This document shows positions 8,840 through 17,354 of a DNA stretch of 59,307 bases, in pieces. Both the position numbers and the translations under genes were made by a program. Every line of letters starts with the position of its first letter. Position 1 is the stretch's first letter. The stretch covers positions 1-59,307 of the forward strand of contig JAOZUO010000030.1 of NCBI GenBank assembly GCA_029938605.1, read 5' to 3'. Under the pieces are notes generated by a model that worked only from the letters and a program-made list of their open reading frames with translations, made no database searches and was not told the DNA's origin. Origin of the DNA: Deltaproteobacteria bacterium (GTDB lineage Bacteria > Myxococcota_A > Polyangia > HGW-17 > JAJRWW01).

Positions 8840-8865
8840 TTGACAACCGATCTCAAAGTTGTCAA
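8840..8865. promoter_or_regulatory. Perfect inverted repeat TTGACAAC-N10-GTTGTCAA upstream of the kinase gene
   Basis: The 8-bp arms are exact and the spacer is 10 bp. The site ends 24 bp from the kinase GTG. On the minus strand, the repeat begins with a consensus -35 hexamer TTGACA, so a repressor bound here would cover the kinase promoter. The DNA-binding protein is unknown. Confidence 0.6.
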
Positions 8866-8891
8866 GGCAGCGTCGGTAGACCCTCCGCCTG

Positions 8892-8909
8892 CGTATACGC
8901 GCTCATACG
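8892..8909. promoter_or_regulatory. Candidate enhancer site 1, CGTAT-N8-ATACG
   Basis: An inverted repeat with 5-bp arms and an 8-bp spacer. The same architecture recurs 69 bp downstream at 8961-8978. It lies about 200 bp upstream of the predicted start site of the fdh operon, a usual distance for NtrC-type activators. Confidence 0.6.
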
Positions 8910-8960
8910 GCGTTACCCCACTGGAACTCTTGACGATAGCTGAATCACGGCTACTGCCCC

Positions 8961-8978
8961 CGTATGCAGCACCATACG
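8961..8978. promoter_or_regulatory. Candidate enhancer site 2, CGTAT-N8-ATACG
   Basis: The second copy of the inverted repeat, here extended to 7-bp arms (CCGTATG-N6-CATACGG at 8960-8979). It is centred about 107 bp upstream of the GG of the -24 element. The pair is best explained as upstream activating sequences for the regulator encoded at 6103-7536. Confidence 0.65.
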
Positions 8979-9074
8979 GAATAGGAGGCACTGCCCCAGA
9001 GCGCGCAAAAGGAGTAGCAGTCCACCCCGCCGATATCGCACGTGGTTCTCATCTCCTCCAAAGCAAATAATAAC

Positions 9075-9090
9075 AGGCACGCTTATTGCT
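9075..9090 (+). promoter_or_regulatory. Sigma-54 (-24/-12) promoter of the fdh operon
   Basis: AGGCACGCTTATTGCT matches the consensus TGGCAC-N5-TTGC at all but the first base, with GG and GC separated by exactly 10 nt. The predicted transcript starts near 9100, giving a leader of about 58 nt to the response-regulator ATG at 9158. Confidence 0.85.
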
Positions 9091-9157
9091 GGGCTAGCAA
9101 ACCGTAAACACGCCCCGCCTGCGTTTTGCGGAGCGTTCACAACAAGGAGAAGGAGCC

Positions 9158-9841
9158 ATGGATCAGCTTGCGCACGACCTCCACTCACCACCCGCGCCCA
9201 ATCAAAATATTCTGCTCGTGGAAGACGAGCCCAGCGTTGCTAGAGGCCTCGAAATGGTCCTCACCGACGAGGGCTATGGCGTGAACCTCGCGGCAACAGG
9301 AAACGACGCCCTGAACATGTTCAGTGGGAACGGATTCGACCTGGTAGTCGCCGATCTCCGATTGCCAGACATTGACGGTCTGGAGGTGATCCGAGAGATC
9401 AAGCAGCAGCGTCCCGATACTGCCGTGATCATCATCACCGGCTACCCCAGTGTATCGTCCGCCATTAGCGCTGTGCGGTTGGGGGTCGAGGACTATCTGC
9501 GGAAACCGTTTACAGATGACGAGCTCATAGCGGTGGTCGGACAGGCGCTTCACGACACCGATCGGGGCACGGTGGAAGATCTGCTGTCAACGGCCGAAGG
9601 GGAGACACTCATCCAGAAGAAGGAGGTGTTGCGGGCGCTTGAAACAGCGGCACGAGAACACGCGTTCTCTCTGCAGTTGCTCGAAGACAGCTCCAATGCG
9701 CTGGCGGGCTACGATCTCTCCAACGAGGCGAAGGCCGCTATTTCCACAGGTGACCTGAACTGGATTCGACAGCATGTGGGACGACTCACCGAGGAACAAT
9801 TAGAGTGGGTCTACCGGCGATTAGAGCGAGAAGCCTGGTGA
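9158..9841 (+). CDS. Response regulator with FdhA-type C-terminal domain
   Basis: 227 aa. Receiver domain 16-130 with Asp66 (LVVADLRLPD), ITGYPSVSSA and the KPF lysine. There is no DNA-binding or AAA+ domain. Instead, residues about 170-227 (LAGYDLSNEAKAAISTGDL, WIRQHVGRL, RLEREAW) match the last ~60 residues of FdhA encoded at the end of the same operon (YDLTPEHRSALSSGD, IEQWVGPL, RLAQEEW). This short domain resembles LigA-type small domains. First gene of the sigma-54-driven operon, with AAGGAG upstream. It may act by protein contact on the dehydrogenase or compete for a shared partner; that is inference. Confidence 0.85.
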   Translation: MDQLAHDLHSPPAPNQNILLVEDEPSVARGLEMVLTDEGYGVNLAATGNDALNMFSGNGFDLVVADLRLPDIDGLEVIREIKQQRPDTAVIIITGYPSVSSAISAVRLGVEDYLRKPFTDDELIAVVGQALHDTDRGTVEDLLSTAEGETLIQKKEVLRALETAAREHAFSLQLLEDSSNALAGYDLSNEAKAAISTGDLNWIRQHVGRLTEEQLEWVYRRLEREAW

Positions 9842-9900
9842 TGGGCATCGCCGGCACCCCCTAAACCAGGTGTGCCCGAAGCCCTCTTCGCGGAGAGGAA

Positions 9901-10485
9901 ATGATCATGAACAAGAGCCTGCTGCAGGACCAGCAAGACGCAACCTTGGTCGACGTGACCGGTCCGATATCGGAGATCCGAAAAGCCTTTGTGGGCCAAC
10001 CCGACGAGCTGATACCCATGCTGCAATTGGTTCAGCGGTCGTTGGGCTATCTACCCAAGCAGGCGTTGATGGAGATCGCTCAGATGACCGGTGTCGCGGC
10101 AGCCACGGTGTACGGTGTAGCCACCTTCTATTCGCAGTTTCGTCTGCAGCCCGTGGGCAAGCACGTCATCAAAGTGTGCCGAGGGACGGCTTGCCATGTT
10201 CGCGGATCCGGGAAGATCCTGAAGGACATCGAGGCGCGCCTGCATGTGTCACCAGGGGAGACGACGAGTGATCAGTTGTTCACGCTCGAGACCGTTGCCT
10301 GCTTCGGCTCCTGTGCGCTAGCTCCGGTGATGGTGATCGACGAGGCCGTGCACGGACGCATGGACTCGGCCACCTCCACCAACATGGTCGACGAGCTGAT
10401 CCATCAGGCAGAAGCCAAGCCTACCGAAGAGACAGCCGATCCCAAGCGAGAGGACAGTCATGACCTACGCATCGATGAAGAGTGA
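9901..10485 (+). CDS. NuoE-like [2Fe-2S] subunit of NAD-linked formate dehydrogenase
   Basis: 194 aa. The NuoE/24-kDa fold is clear: an N-terminal helical bundle (LIPMLQLVQRSLGYLP), the VYGVATFYSQF motif and [2Fe-2S] ligands C93, C98 (CRGTAC), C134 and C138 (CFGSC). The acidic C-terminal tail is longer than usual. It passes electrons from or to the NuoF-type flavin subunit. GGAGAGGA upstream suits ATG 9907 (MNKSLL) slightly better than 9901. It overlaps the next gene by 26 bp. Confidence 0.93.
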   Translation: MIMNKSLLQDQQDATLVDVTGPISEIRKAFVGQPDELIPMLQLVQRSLGYLPKQALMEIAQMTGVAAATVYGVATFYSQFRLQPVGKHVIKVCRGTACHVRGSGKILKDIEARLHVSPGETTSDQLFTLETVACFGSCALAPVMVIDEAVHGRMDSATSTNMVDELIHQAEAKPTEETADPKREDSHDLRIDEE

Positions 10486-13400
10486 AGCCGATCGACAATG
10501 GACCTCGCTGGCCAATCTGACTCATCCACTGATCCACGTTGGCATGGGCACATGCGGTCTGGCCGCCGGGGCCCAGGAAGTCCTCAATACCATCGAGACG
10601 ACCATCAGTCGCCTGGGAGTGTTGTGCCGGGTCACCCGGGTCGGGTGCATTGGAATGTGCTTCGCAGAGCCGATGATGGCGGTGCGTTTGCCCGGACAGC
10701 CGTTTGTCCACTTCGGGGATCTCACGCCCGAGGACACCGAAGAGATCATCACACGCTGTCTACGGGATGGCGACCTGCAACCGGACCGGGCCCTGTGCAC
10801 CCAGGGGGAAGGCCCCATTGAGGGAATTCCCTCCTTCGAGAGCCTGCCCATGATCCAGCACCAGGTACGGATCGCCCTACGCAACTGCGGGGTGATCGAT
10901 CCTGACAACATCGATCACTACATCGCGCGGGGCGGGTACTCCGGCCTTCAAAGCGCTCTTGAGCTGGGACCCGAGCAGGTGGTTGAGCAGGTCAAGCAGG
11001 CGGGCCTACGCGGTCGTGGTGGCGCCGGCTTTCCCACAGGCGTGAAGTGGGGACTGGCCGCCAAGGAGCCGGGACCAACCAAGTACTTCATCTGCAACGC
11101 CGATGAGGGAGATCCCGGGGCGTTCATGGATCGTTCGCTGCTCGAGGGGGATCCCCACTCGGTTCTGGAAGGGATGATCATCGGTGCATACGCCATCGGC
11201 GCACAGGTTGGCTACGTCTATATCCGGGCAGAATATCCGCTGGCCATCGAACGGCTGCATACGGCGCTCGCACAGATGGAGCAGCGTGGTCTATTGGGCG
11301 ACGACATCCTGGGGAGCGGGTTCGGATTCAAAATCAAAATCAAGGAAGGGGCCGGTGCGTTCGTCTGCGGGGAAGAGACGGCCCTGATCGGCTCCATCGA
11401 GGGCAAGCGTGGAATGCCACGGCCCAGACCTCCCTTCCCGGCGCAGGAGGGGCTGTATGGCAAGCCGACAAACATCAACAACGTGGAGACGTTGAGCAAC
11501 GTCTCGGCGCTCATGGAGCGGGGGGCGGATTGGTACGCAGGCTTTGGGAACGGCAAAAGCCGTGGGACCAAGACCTTCTCTCTGGCGGGCAACATCAATC
11601 GGCCCGGCTTGATCGAGGTTCCCATGGGCATCGAGCTGGGGACGATCATTTACGACATCGGAGGGGGCGTCCCCGGGGGCAAGAAGCTCAAGGCCGTACA
11701 AACGGGCGGTCCTTCCGGAGGATGTATCCCCGCCTCCTTGCTGAATCTTCCCGTAGACTACGAGTCCCTTGCCAAGGCGGGCTCCATCATGGGCTCTGGG
11801 GGCATGGTGGTCATGGACGAGGACACCTGCATGGTGGACATGGCCCGATACTTCCTCACCTTCACCCATGGTGAATCCTGCGGCAAGTGTCTGCCCTGTC
11901 GCCTGGGTACGGGGCGGATGCTCGACGTATTGGAGGACATCTGTCAGGGGCGGGGTCGCCCGGAGGATCTGGATCTGCTGGAGAAGCTTGGCGAGTCTGT
12001 CAGCGGAGCGTCGCTTTGTGGCCTGGGACAGACCGCCCCGAATCCGGTGCTCACCACGATGCGGTACTTCCGATCCGAGTACGACGCCCATGTGCAGCAG
12101 CATCGTTGTCCAGCGGTGGCTTGCGCCGCCATGTTCAGCGCGCCCTGCCAGCACGCCTGTCCCCTCGGAACGAACGTTCCGGCGTACGTTGCTCTTGCCA
12201 AAGAGGACCGCCTGGACGACGCCTACCAGGTCCTCCTTGAAACGAATCCCTTCCCAGGGGTTTGTGGACGGGTTTGTGACCACGTCTGTCAGCTCAAGTG
12301 TCGGCGAGCGGATCTCAACGAGGCGGTCGCCATCAAGAATCTGAAACGATACGTCACCGACCATGGCAAGCCGCCGAGCACGACTGCCAGGTCCCCGGCG
12401 CGCGCGGAGAACATCGCGGTGATTGGCGCGGGGCCGGCCGGCCTCACCGCCGCCCGGGAGCTACGGCTGCGCGGCTATGGTGTCACGGTGTACGAGGCGC
12501 TACCCAAGCCCGGCGGAATGCTTCGCTACGCCATCCCGGAATACCGGCTACCCAGGCGCGTGCTGGACTCCGAGATTGCCGCCATTGTGGAGTTGGGGGT
12601 CGAGATCCAGACGTCCACCCGGGCCGGCAAGGACGTGCCCTGGGTTCAGATCATGGACCAGTACGACTCGGTGTTCCTGGCCGTTGGGGGCCAAAAAAGC
12701 GCGCCCTTGCGGATCCCTGGCGAGGACCTGAATGGCGTCATCGGAGCGGTGGAGTTTCTGAGAGAAGTCGGTCTGCGGGGCTCTGCATCTGTGGGAAATC
12801 AAGTGGTCGTAATCGGTGGAGGAAACACGGCCATCGATGCGGCCAGAAGCGCGATCAGACTGGGTGCCGAGAAGGTTCAAATCCTGTACAGACGGCTTGA
12901 AGAGGACATGCCCGCTCAACCTGAGGAGATCGAGGCAGCCGTGGCGGAGGGGATCGAGATCAATTGCTTGGTGTCTCCTTGCCAGGTCCTGGGGTGCAAC
13001 GGTCAGGTGGTCGGAGTTGTCTGCCAGCACATGACCCTGGGCACCTTCGATCGGAGTGGTCGCAAAACCCCGGTGCCCATCGTTGAGAGCCCCTTCGAGG
13101 TGCCGGCGGACCAGGTGCTCGTGGCCATCGGACAGTCCCCCCAGATGCCCTTCCGCATGCGCGCCGGTGGCGTACAGGCGTCGCCCCGGGGGTGGGTGGC
13201 ACTGGAACCGGGAACAGCGACCAGGACCAGCCATGCAAAGGTGTTTGCCGGCGGTGACGTTGTCACCGGTCCGGCCACGGTCGTGCGCGCCATCGCCTCG
13301 GGTTTGAGCGCCGCAGAGGAGATCGACGCAGCCATTCGACTTCACAACAATGAGCCGAGTTATTGCGCGCCCATTGCCGAGAAAGTCACTGTTCCCGATT

Positions 13401-13654
13401 TCATGGAAACTGCCATCGAGGACCTGGCCCAGGAGGTGATGCCGGAGCTACCCGTGGACGACCGGATCCGTGGATTTGACGAAGTCGAGAGAGGTTATTC
13501 ACGAGAGCAAGCGCGACGCGAGGCGGGTCGATGCCTGCGTTGTGATGTCCAGATCGAAGAGGAAACCGAGGAGTCTCCCGAGGCTGGGACGGAGGCTGGG
13601 ACGGAGGCTAATACAGAAGCTAAGACAGAGGCTGAGGTCGCCCATGGACGCTAA
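10460..13654 (+). CDS. NuoF-GltD fusion: flavin subunit of bifurcating-type formate dehydrogenase
   Basis: 1064 aa in one chain. There is an N-terminal thioredoxin-like ferredoxin segment (MGTCGLAAGA, VGCIGMC), then NuoF with the FMN/NADH motif GRGGAGFPTG, NADEGDPGAFMDR, an SLBB region and the [4Fe-4S] loop ESCGKCLPCRLGT. A GltD/NfnB-like half follows, with CQHACPLGTNVPAY and CGRVC..VCQLKCRR cluster ligands, a FAD site (GAGPAGLTAA) and an NADP site (GGGNTAIDAAR). It ends RCLRCDV plus a low-complexity TEA repeat. Flavin architecture of this kind is known from electron-bifurcating hydrogenases, formate dehydrogenases and NfnAB. A paralog lies at 50528-53698. It overlaps the next gene by 11 bp. 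Confidence 0.92.
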   Translation: MTYASMKSEADRQWTSLANLTHPLIHVGMGTCGLAAGAQEVLNTIETTISRLGVLCRVTRVGCIGMCFAEPMMAVRLPGQPFVHFGDLTPEDTEEIITRCLRDGDLQPDRALCTQGEGPIEGIPSFESLPMIQHQVRIALRNCGVIDPDNIDHYIARGGYSGLQSALELGPEQVVEQVKQAGLRGRGGAGFPTGVKWGLAAKEPGPTKYFICNADEGDPGAFMDRSLLEGDPHSVLEGMIIGAYAIGAQVGYVYIRAEYPLAIERLHTALAQMEQRGLLGDDILGSGFGFKIKIKEGAGAFVCGEETALIGSIEGKRGMPRPRPPFPAQEGLYGKPTNINNVETLSNVSALMERGADWYAGFGNGKSRGTKTFSLAGNINRPGLIEVPMGIELGTIIYDIGGGVPGGKKLKAVQTGGPSGGCIPASLLNLPVDYESLAKAGSIMGSGGMVVMDEDTCMVDMARYFLTFTHGESCGKCLPCRLGTGRMLDVLEDICQGRGRPEDLDLLEKLGESVSGASLCGLGQTAPNPVLTTMRYFRSEYDAHVQQHRCPAVACAAMFSAPCQHACPLGTNVPAYVALAKEDRLDDAYQVLLETNPFPGVCGRVCDHVCQLKCRRADLNEAVAIKNLKRYVTDHGKPPSTTARSPARAENIAVIGAGPAGLTAARELRLRGYGVTVYEALPKPGGMLRYAIPEYRLPRRVLDSEIAAIVELGVEIQTSTRAGKDVPWVQIMDQYDSVFLAVGGQKSAPLRIPGEDLNGVIGAVEFLREVGLRGSASVGNQVVVIGGGNTAIDAARSAIRLGAEKVQILYRRLEEDMPAQPEEIEAAVAEGIEINCLVSPCQVLGCNGQVVGVVCQHMTLGTFDRSGRKTPVPIVESPFEVPADQVLVAIGQSPQMPFRMRAGGVQASPRGWVALEPGTATRTSHAKVFAGGDVVTGPATVVRAIASGLSAAEEIDAAIRLHNNEPSYCAPIAEKVTVPDFMETAIEDLAQEVMPELPVDDRIRGFDEVERGYSREQARREAGRCLRCDVQIEEETEESPEAGTEAGTEANTEAKTEAEVAHGR
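13571..13635 (+). repeat. Coding tandem repeat (12 bp, Glu-Ala-Gly/Asn/Lys-Thr)
   Basis: Degenerate 12-bp units (GAGGCTGGGACG) encode EAGTEAGTEANTEAKTEAEV at the C-terminus of the NuoF-GltD protein. Copy number may vary between strains. It looks like a disordered acidic tail. Confidence 0.7.
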
Positions 13655-16631
13655 GAACAGCCAAATGAGTCCTGGCTCTCAGACGACGAATGCAAAGGGA
13701 AAGCATGTGGAACGTATACACCTGACGATAGATGGTCTCACTGTTTCGGCGCCGCAGGGGGCCACTGTGCTGGAAGCCAGTCAAGCGGCGGGGATTTACA
13801 TCCCCACGCTGTGCCATGATCCCGACCTGACACCCGTTGGCGCCTGCCGGCTGTGCATCGTCGATATCAAAGGTGTGCGAGGCCACCCGACCTCATGCAC
13901 CACCGTGGCTCGGGAGGGCATGGTTGTTCAGACGTATACCGACGAGATTACCTCCATTCGGAGAACCCTCGTCGAGATGGCGATCGCGAGTCATCCCATT
14001 GACTGCCTGATGTGCGACAAGAGTGAAGACTGCCAACTGCTGGTCCTCGCCAGAGATCTGGGCGTAAACCGGGAAGCCGTGGAGAGGCTGCGACCGTCAA
14101 ACAGCCAGCCTCAACCCATCGATACATCTAACCCGGCCTTCGATTTTGACCCCAACAAATGTGTTCTGTGCGGCCGATGCGTAAGAACCTGTCACGAGCT
14201 GGTCGGAAGAGGAGCCATCGACTTCGCCTTCAGAGGCGAAGACACGCGAATCAGTCCTTTCGCAGGAATGCCCCTGGTCGACTCTGTCTGCCAAACGTGC
14301 GGCGAATGTGTGGCCCGGTGCCCGACAGGGGCCCTGGTGGTCAAGAACCACCGCACCGCCCATCGGGAGGTCCGGACGATCTGTCCCTACTGCGGTGTGG
14401 GCTGCTCGGTCTATTTGGGGATTCAGGGGAATACCATCACAGGCGTGCGGGCGGACGAAAACAGCGTGGTCAACGAAGGCGAGCTTTGCGTCAAGGGCCG
14501 ATATGGCCTGGACTTCGTCAATCATCCAGATCGGCTGATGCGGCCCCTGATCCGCCGAGACGATGCCCCCAAGACCACGACGTACGATTCCCCGGCGGAG
14601 GCCTTCCGGGAAGCGGACTGGGAAGAGGCGCTGGATCGGGTAGCCGCTGGTTTGAGCACTACGATCGACAAGTACGGTCCCGATGGCATCGGGCTGCTCA
14701 GCTCCGCCAAGTGCACCAATGAGGACAATTTCGTGTTCCAGAAGCTCGCCCGGGCTGTTTTGGGCACGAACAACGTGGATCACTGCGCCCGATTGTGCCA
14801 TGCGTCAACGGTGGTCGCGGCCTTGGCGGCCTTTGGCGATGGCGCCATGAGCAACTCCATGGCGGACGTGGACCAAGCCGATGTCGTGTTTGTCATTGGA
14901 TCAAACACCACCGAATGCCATCCCATTTTGGGCCGTAAGATCAAACGCGCGGTGATGGAGGGCCGCACCCAGCTGATCGTGGCCGATCCGAGAGCCGTCG
15001 AACTGAGCGAGCAGGCCAAGGTGCACCTTGATCTCCTGCCCGGCACCGACGTGGCACTACTCAACGGCTTGGCACGGCAGGTCGTGGATGCCGACCTCGT
15101 GGACAAGAAGTTCGTACGCGAGCGATGTGAGGCGTACGAGCCCTTCCTGGAGAGCCTGGAGCCCTACACCTTGGAGCGGGTGGCGCGGACCACCGGCGTG
15201 GACGGTGACAAGATTCGGCAGGCAGCGCTGCTGTTTGGTCACGCCCGCAGTGCAGCCATTCTCTACGGAATGGGGATCACCCAACACACCACGGGTACCG
15301 ACAACGTCAAGGCCGTGGCGAACCTGTTGATGCTTACGGGCAATCTCGGTCGTCCCGGGACGGGGTTCTCGCCCCTGCGTGGCCAGAACAACGTCCAAGG
15401 TGCCTGTGACATGGGTGCCCTGCCGAATGTGTATCCGGGATACCAACGGGTAGACAACGACGATGCCCGAGCGAAGTACGAGCGGGCATGGGGCCGTCCC
15501 CTGAGCCCGAACCCCGGTCTGACCATGACCGAAATGTTCGACGCGGCGCACGATGGGCGTATCCGGGCGATGTACATCGTCGGTGAGAACCCCATGATGA
15601 GCGAGGCGGACCTGGATCACGCAAGGAAGGCGGTTGAGCGACTGGACTTCATGGTGGTTCAGGACCTGTTTCTGACCGAGACGGCCCAGATGGCCGACGT
15701 GGTGCTGCCCGCGGCCAGCTTTGCCGAAAAGAACGGCACCTTCACCAACACCGAACGGAGGATCCAGCGGGTCCGCAAGGCTATCGAGCCACCCGGTGAG
15801 GCGAAGTCGGACTGGAAGATCATAGCCAACGTCGCCGCGCGACTCGGACACCCCTTGGAGTACGAATCTTCGGCCGCAATAATGGATGAGATCGCCACGT
15901 TGGCCCCAATCTACGGCGGCGTCCACTTCGACCGCCTGGACGATCAGGGACTCCAGTGGCCCTGCTGGGATCGAGAGCATCCCGGCACCGCCATCCTCCA
16001 CGCAGACGGCTTCACCCGGGGACGGGGGCTATTCCACGTGGTACACGACCAGCCACCGGCGGAGCTCGTCTCAGGGGCCTATCCCCTGCTGCTGACCACG
16101 GGCAGGATTCTCGAGCACTGGCATACCGGCAGCATCAGCCGCCGTTCCCGGGTCCTGGAATCCCTCGTATCGGAGAGCCGGGTCGAGCTGAGTCCGGCGG
16201 ATACCGACAGACTCGGAATCGAACAGGGAGATATCGTCTGCCTTGAGTCCCGTAGGGGTAAGATCCGAACGAAGGCCTCCAAGAACCCTCGGGTTCAGCC
16301 GGGACAGGCGTTCATGGCCTTCCACTGGGCGGACGCTCCGGTCAACCTGCTGACAAACCCGGTGGTGGATCCCGTGGCGAAGATTCCCGAGTACAAGGTC
16401 GCGTCTATCACCGCGGTACTCGAAGTGTTGGACAGGGCGTCCAAGGACAATGCCTTCCTGGCGGCGCTGGCCAACAACCCTGCCGGTGTGCTGAGGAACT
16501 ACGACCTGACCCCGGAGCATCGGTCTGCGCTGTCGTCAGGGGATATCTCCGCCATTGAGCAGTGGGTGGGACCCCTGGATCCCAGACTGCAGAAGTGGCT
16601 GTCGAATCGATTGGCCCAGGAGGAGTGGTAG
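13644..16631 (+). CDS. fdhA: Formate dehydrogenase catalytic subunit (NuoG-type N-terminus, Mo/W-bisPGD, Cys form)
   Basis: 995 aa. The N-terminus is NuoG-like: [2Fe-2S] (LCHDPDLTPVGACRLC), His/Cys cluster segment (CLMCDKSEDCQL) and two [4Fe-4S] motifs (CVLCGRCVRTC, CQTCGECVARCP). The catalytic domain opens with CPYCGVGCSVYL. The Mo/W ligand is Cys385 (HCARLCHASTV; codon TGC at 14796-14798), so this is not a selenoenzyme. The molybdopterin-dinucleotide C-terminal domain (LTTGRILEHWHTGSISRRS) follows. The last ~60 residues are the extra domain shared with the response regulator. ATG 13644 has GAGG 6 nt upstream. It oxidises formate or reduces CO2 with NuoE/NuoF partners in the cytoplasm. Confidence 0.95.
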   Translation: MDAKNSQMSPGSQTTNAKGKHVERIHLTIDGLTVSAPQGATVLEASQAAGIYIPTLCHDPDLTPVGACRLCIVDIKGVRGHPTSCTTVAREGMVVQTYTDEITSIRRTLVEMAIASHPIDCLMCDKSEDCQLLVLARDLGVNREAVERLRPSNSQPQPIDTSNPAFDFDPNKCVLCGRCVRTCHELVGRGAIDFAFRGEDTRISPFAGMPLVDSVCQTCGECVARCPTGALVVKNHRTAHREVRTICPYCGVGCSVYLGIQGNTITGVRADENSVVNEGELCVKGRYGLDFVNHPDRLMRPLIRRDDAPKTTTYDSPAEAFREADWEEALDRVAAGLSTTIDKYGPDGIGLLSSAKCTNEDNFVFQKLARAVLGTNNVDHCARLCHASTVVAALAAFGDGAMSNSMADVDQADVVFVIGSNTTECHPILGRKIKRAVMEGRTQLIVADPRAVELSEQAKVHLDLLPGTDVALLNGLARQVVDADLVDKKFVRERCEAYEPFLESLEPYTLERVARTTGVDGDKIRQAALLFGHARSAAILYGMGITQHTTGTDNVKAVANLLMLTGNLGRPGTGFSPLRGQNNVQGACDMGALPNVYPGYQRVDNDDARAKYERAWGRPLSPNPGLTMTEMFDAAHDGRIRAMYIVGENPMMSEADLDHARKAVERLDFMVVQDLFLTETAQMADVVLPAASFAEKNGTFTNTERRIQRVRKAIEPPGEAKSDWKIIANVAARLGHPLEYESSAAIMDEIATLAPIYGGVHFDRLDDQGLQWPCWDREHPGTAILHADGFTRGRGLFHVVHDQPPAELVSGAYPLLLTTGRILEHWHTGSISRRSRVLESLVSESRVELSPADTDRLGIEQGDIVCLESRRGKIRTKASKNPRVQPGQAFMAFHWADAPVNLLTNPVVDPVAKIPEYKVASITAVLEVLDRASKDNAFLAALANNPAGVLRNYDLTPEHRSALSSGDISAIEQWVGPLDPRLQKWLSNRLAQEEW

Positions 16632-16675
16632 GTCTCTACGTATCCACCAAGAAGAAGACATCTGCCTGACACGGA

Positions 16676-17208
16676 TCACCGCCGCCTGGCGTGCAGCACG
16701 AGCCGACGATGGAGCCACAGCAGTAGTCCCACCATCCCTACCAGGGCGCAGGCCAGATGAATCAACACGAAGCTGCCCGGTATCCAAAGCGGGTTTTCTT
16801 CGGACCAGGGGGCGAAGGGACGGACATCCATGTGGATCACCCCGTCTAGGACCACATGAGTGAGCGAGCCAAGCCAGACGCCGGAGATCGCGCCGAGCCA
16901 CGTGACTTCTTGCAACTCACTGACGACACCACGCGGTACATCGTTTCTGGCGGCGAGGCGCGGTCGGAGCCAGCGATACGCGGCGGTAAGCCGAGCTTCG
17001 CCGGTACGAGACAGAGCAGTCCCACCAGCAAAGCTCCCACCAGGGTGTGTGTCCGGTCGTGCAGGACCGGAGCATCGGTCACCATGTTGTACACAACCTC
17101 CAGATCGATCACGACCTGGACTACAGCGAAAGTGCCGAGGCTGAAGGAGCGGGGGGCCACCAGCTTCAATGGCAGCACCGGTCCCAGGTGAAACGGTGTC
17201 AGAGGCAT
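16676..17208 (-). pseudogene. Frameshifted membrane protein (DUF4184/YdjM-like hydrolase type)
   Basis: Two minus-strand frames together make one ~175-aa membrane protein. The first (from 17208) reads MPLTPFHLGPVLPLKLVAPR, then a membrane helix with VVIDLEVVYNMV, and HDRTHTLVGALLVGLL. The second gives AYRWLRPRLAARNDVPRGVV, LGSLTHVVLDGVIHMD and a terminal helix. Both frames are open between about 16980 and 17010, so a 1-nt indel there would join them. The His/Asp residues match the putative metal site of the family. Sequencing error cannot be excluded. Confidence 0.65.
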
Positions 17209-17267
17209 CGTACGTACACTACGCGGCAAACATGACAACTATTCCGACGTATACGAACCCAGAACCC

Positions 17268-17354
17268 ATCTCGGTAGGGACCGAGCTGAAGTCGGGGACC
17301 GAGCTTAGGTCGGAGTTGGGGCTAGGGTCGGGGTCGGGGTCGGGGTCGGGGTCT
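17268..17354. repeat. GGGGTC-rich minisatellite
   Basis: Degenerate GTCGGGGACCGAGCT-like units turn into perfect (GGGGTC)n at about 17325-17352. The perfect part encodes the Arg-Pro tail of the lipoprotein on the minus strand; the degenerate part lies beyond its stop. The plus strand has regularly spaced G4 runs and could form a quadruplex. Confidence 0.75.

Noticed and set aside
14796..14798. Selenocysteine at the FdhA active site
   Set aside because: The codon at the Mo/W ligand is TGC, so this is the cysteine form. No in-frame TGA occurs in the gene.
16980..17010. Programmed frameshifting in the membrane-protein gene
   Set aside because: I saw no slippery heptamer followed by a stem-loop. 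Indel or sequencing error is more likely.
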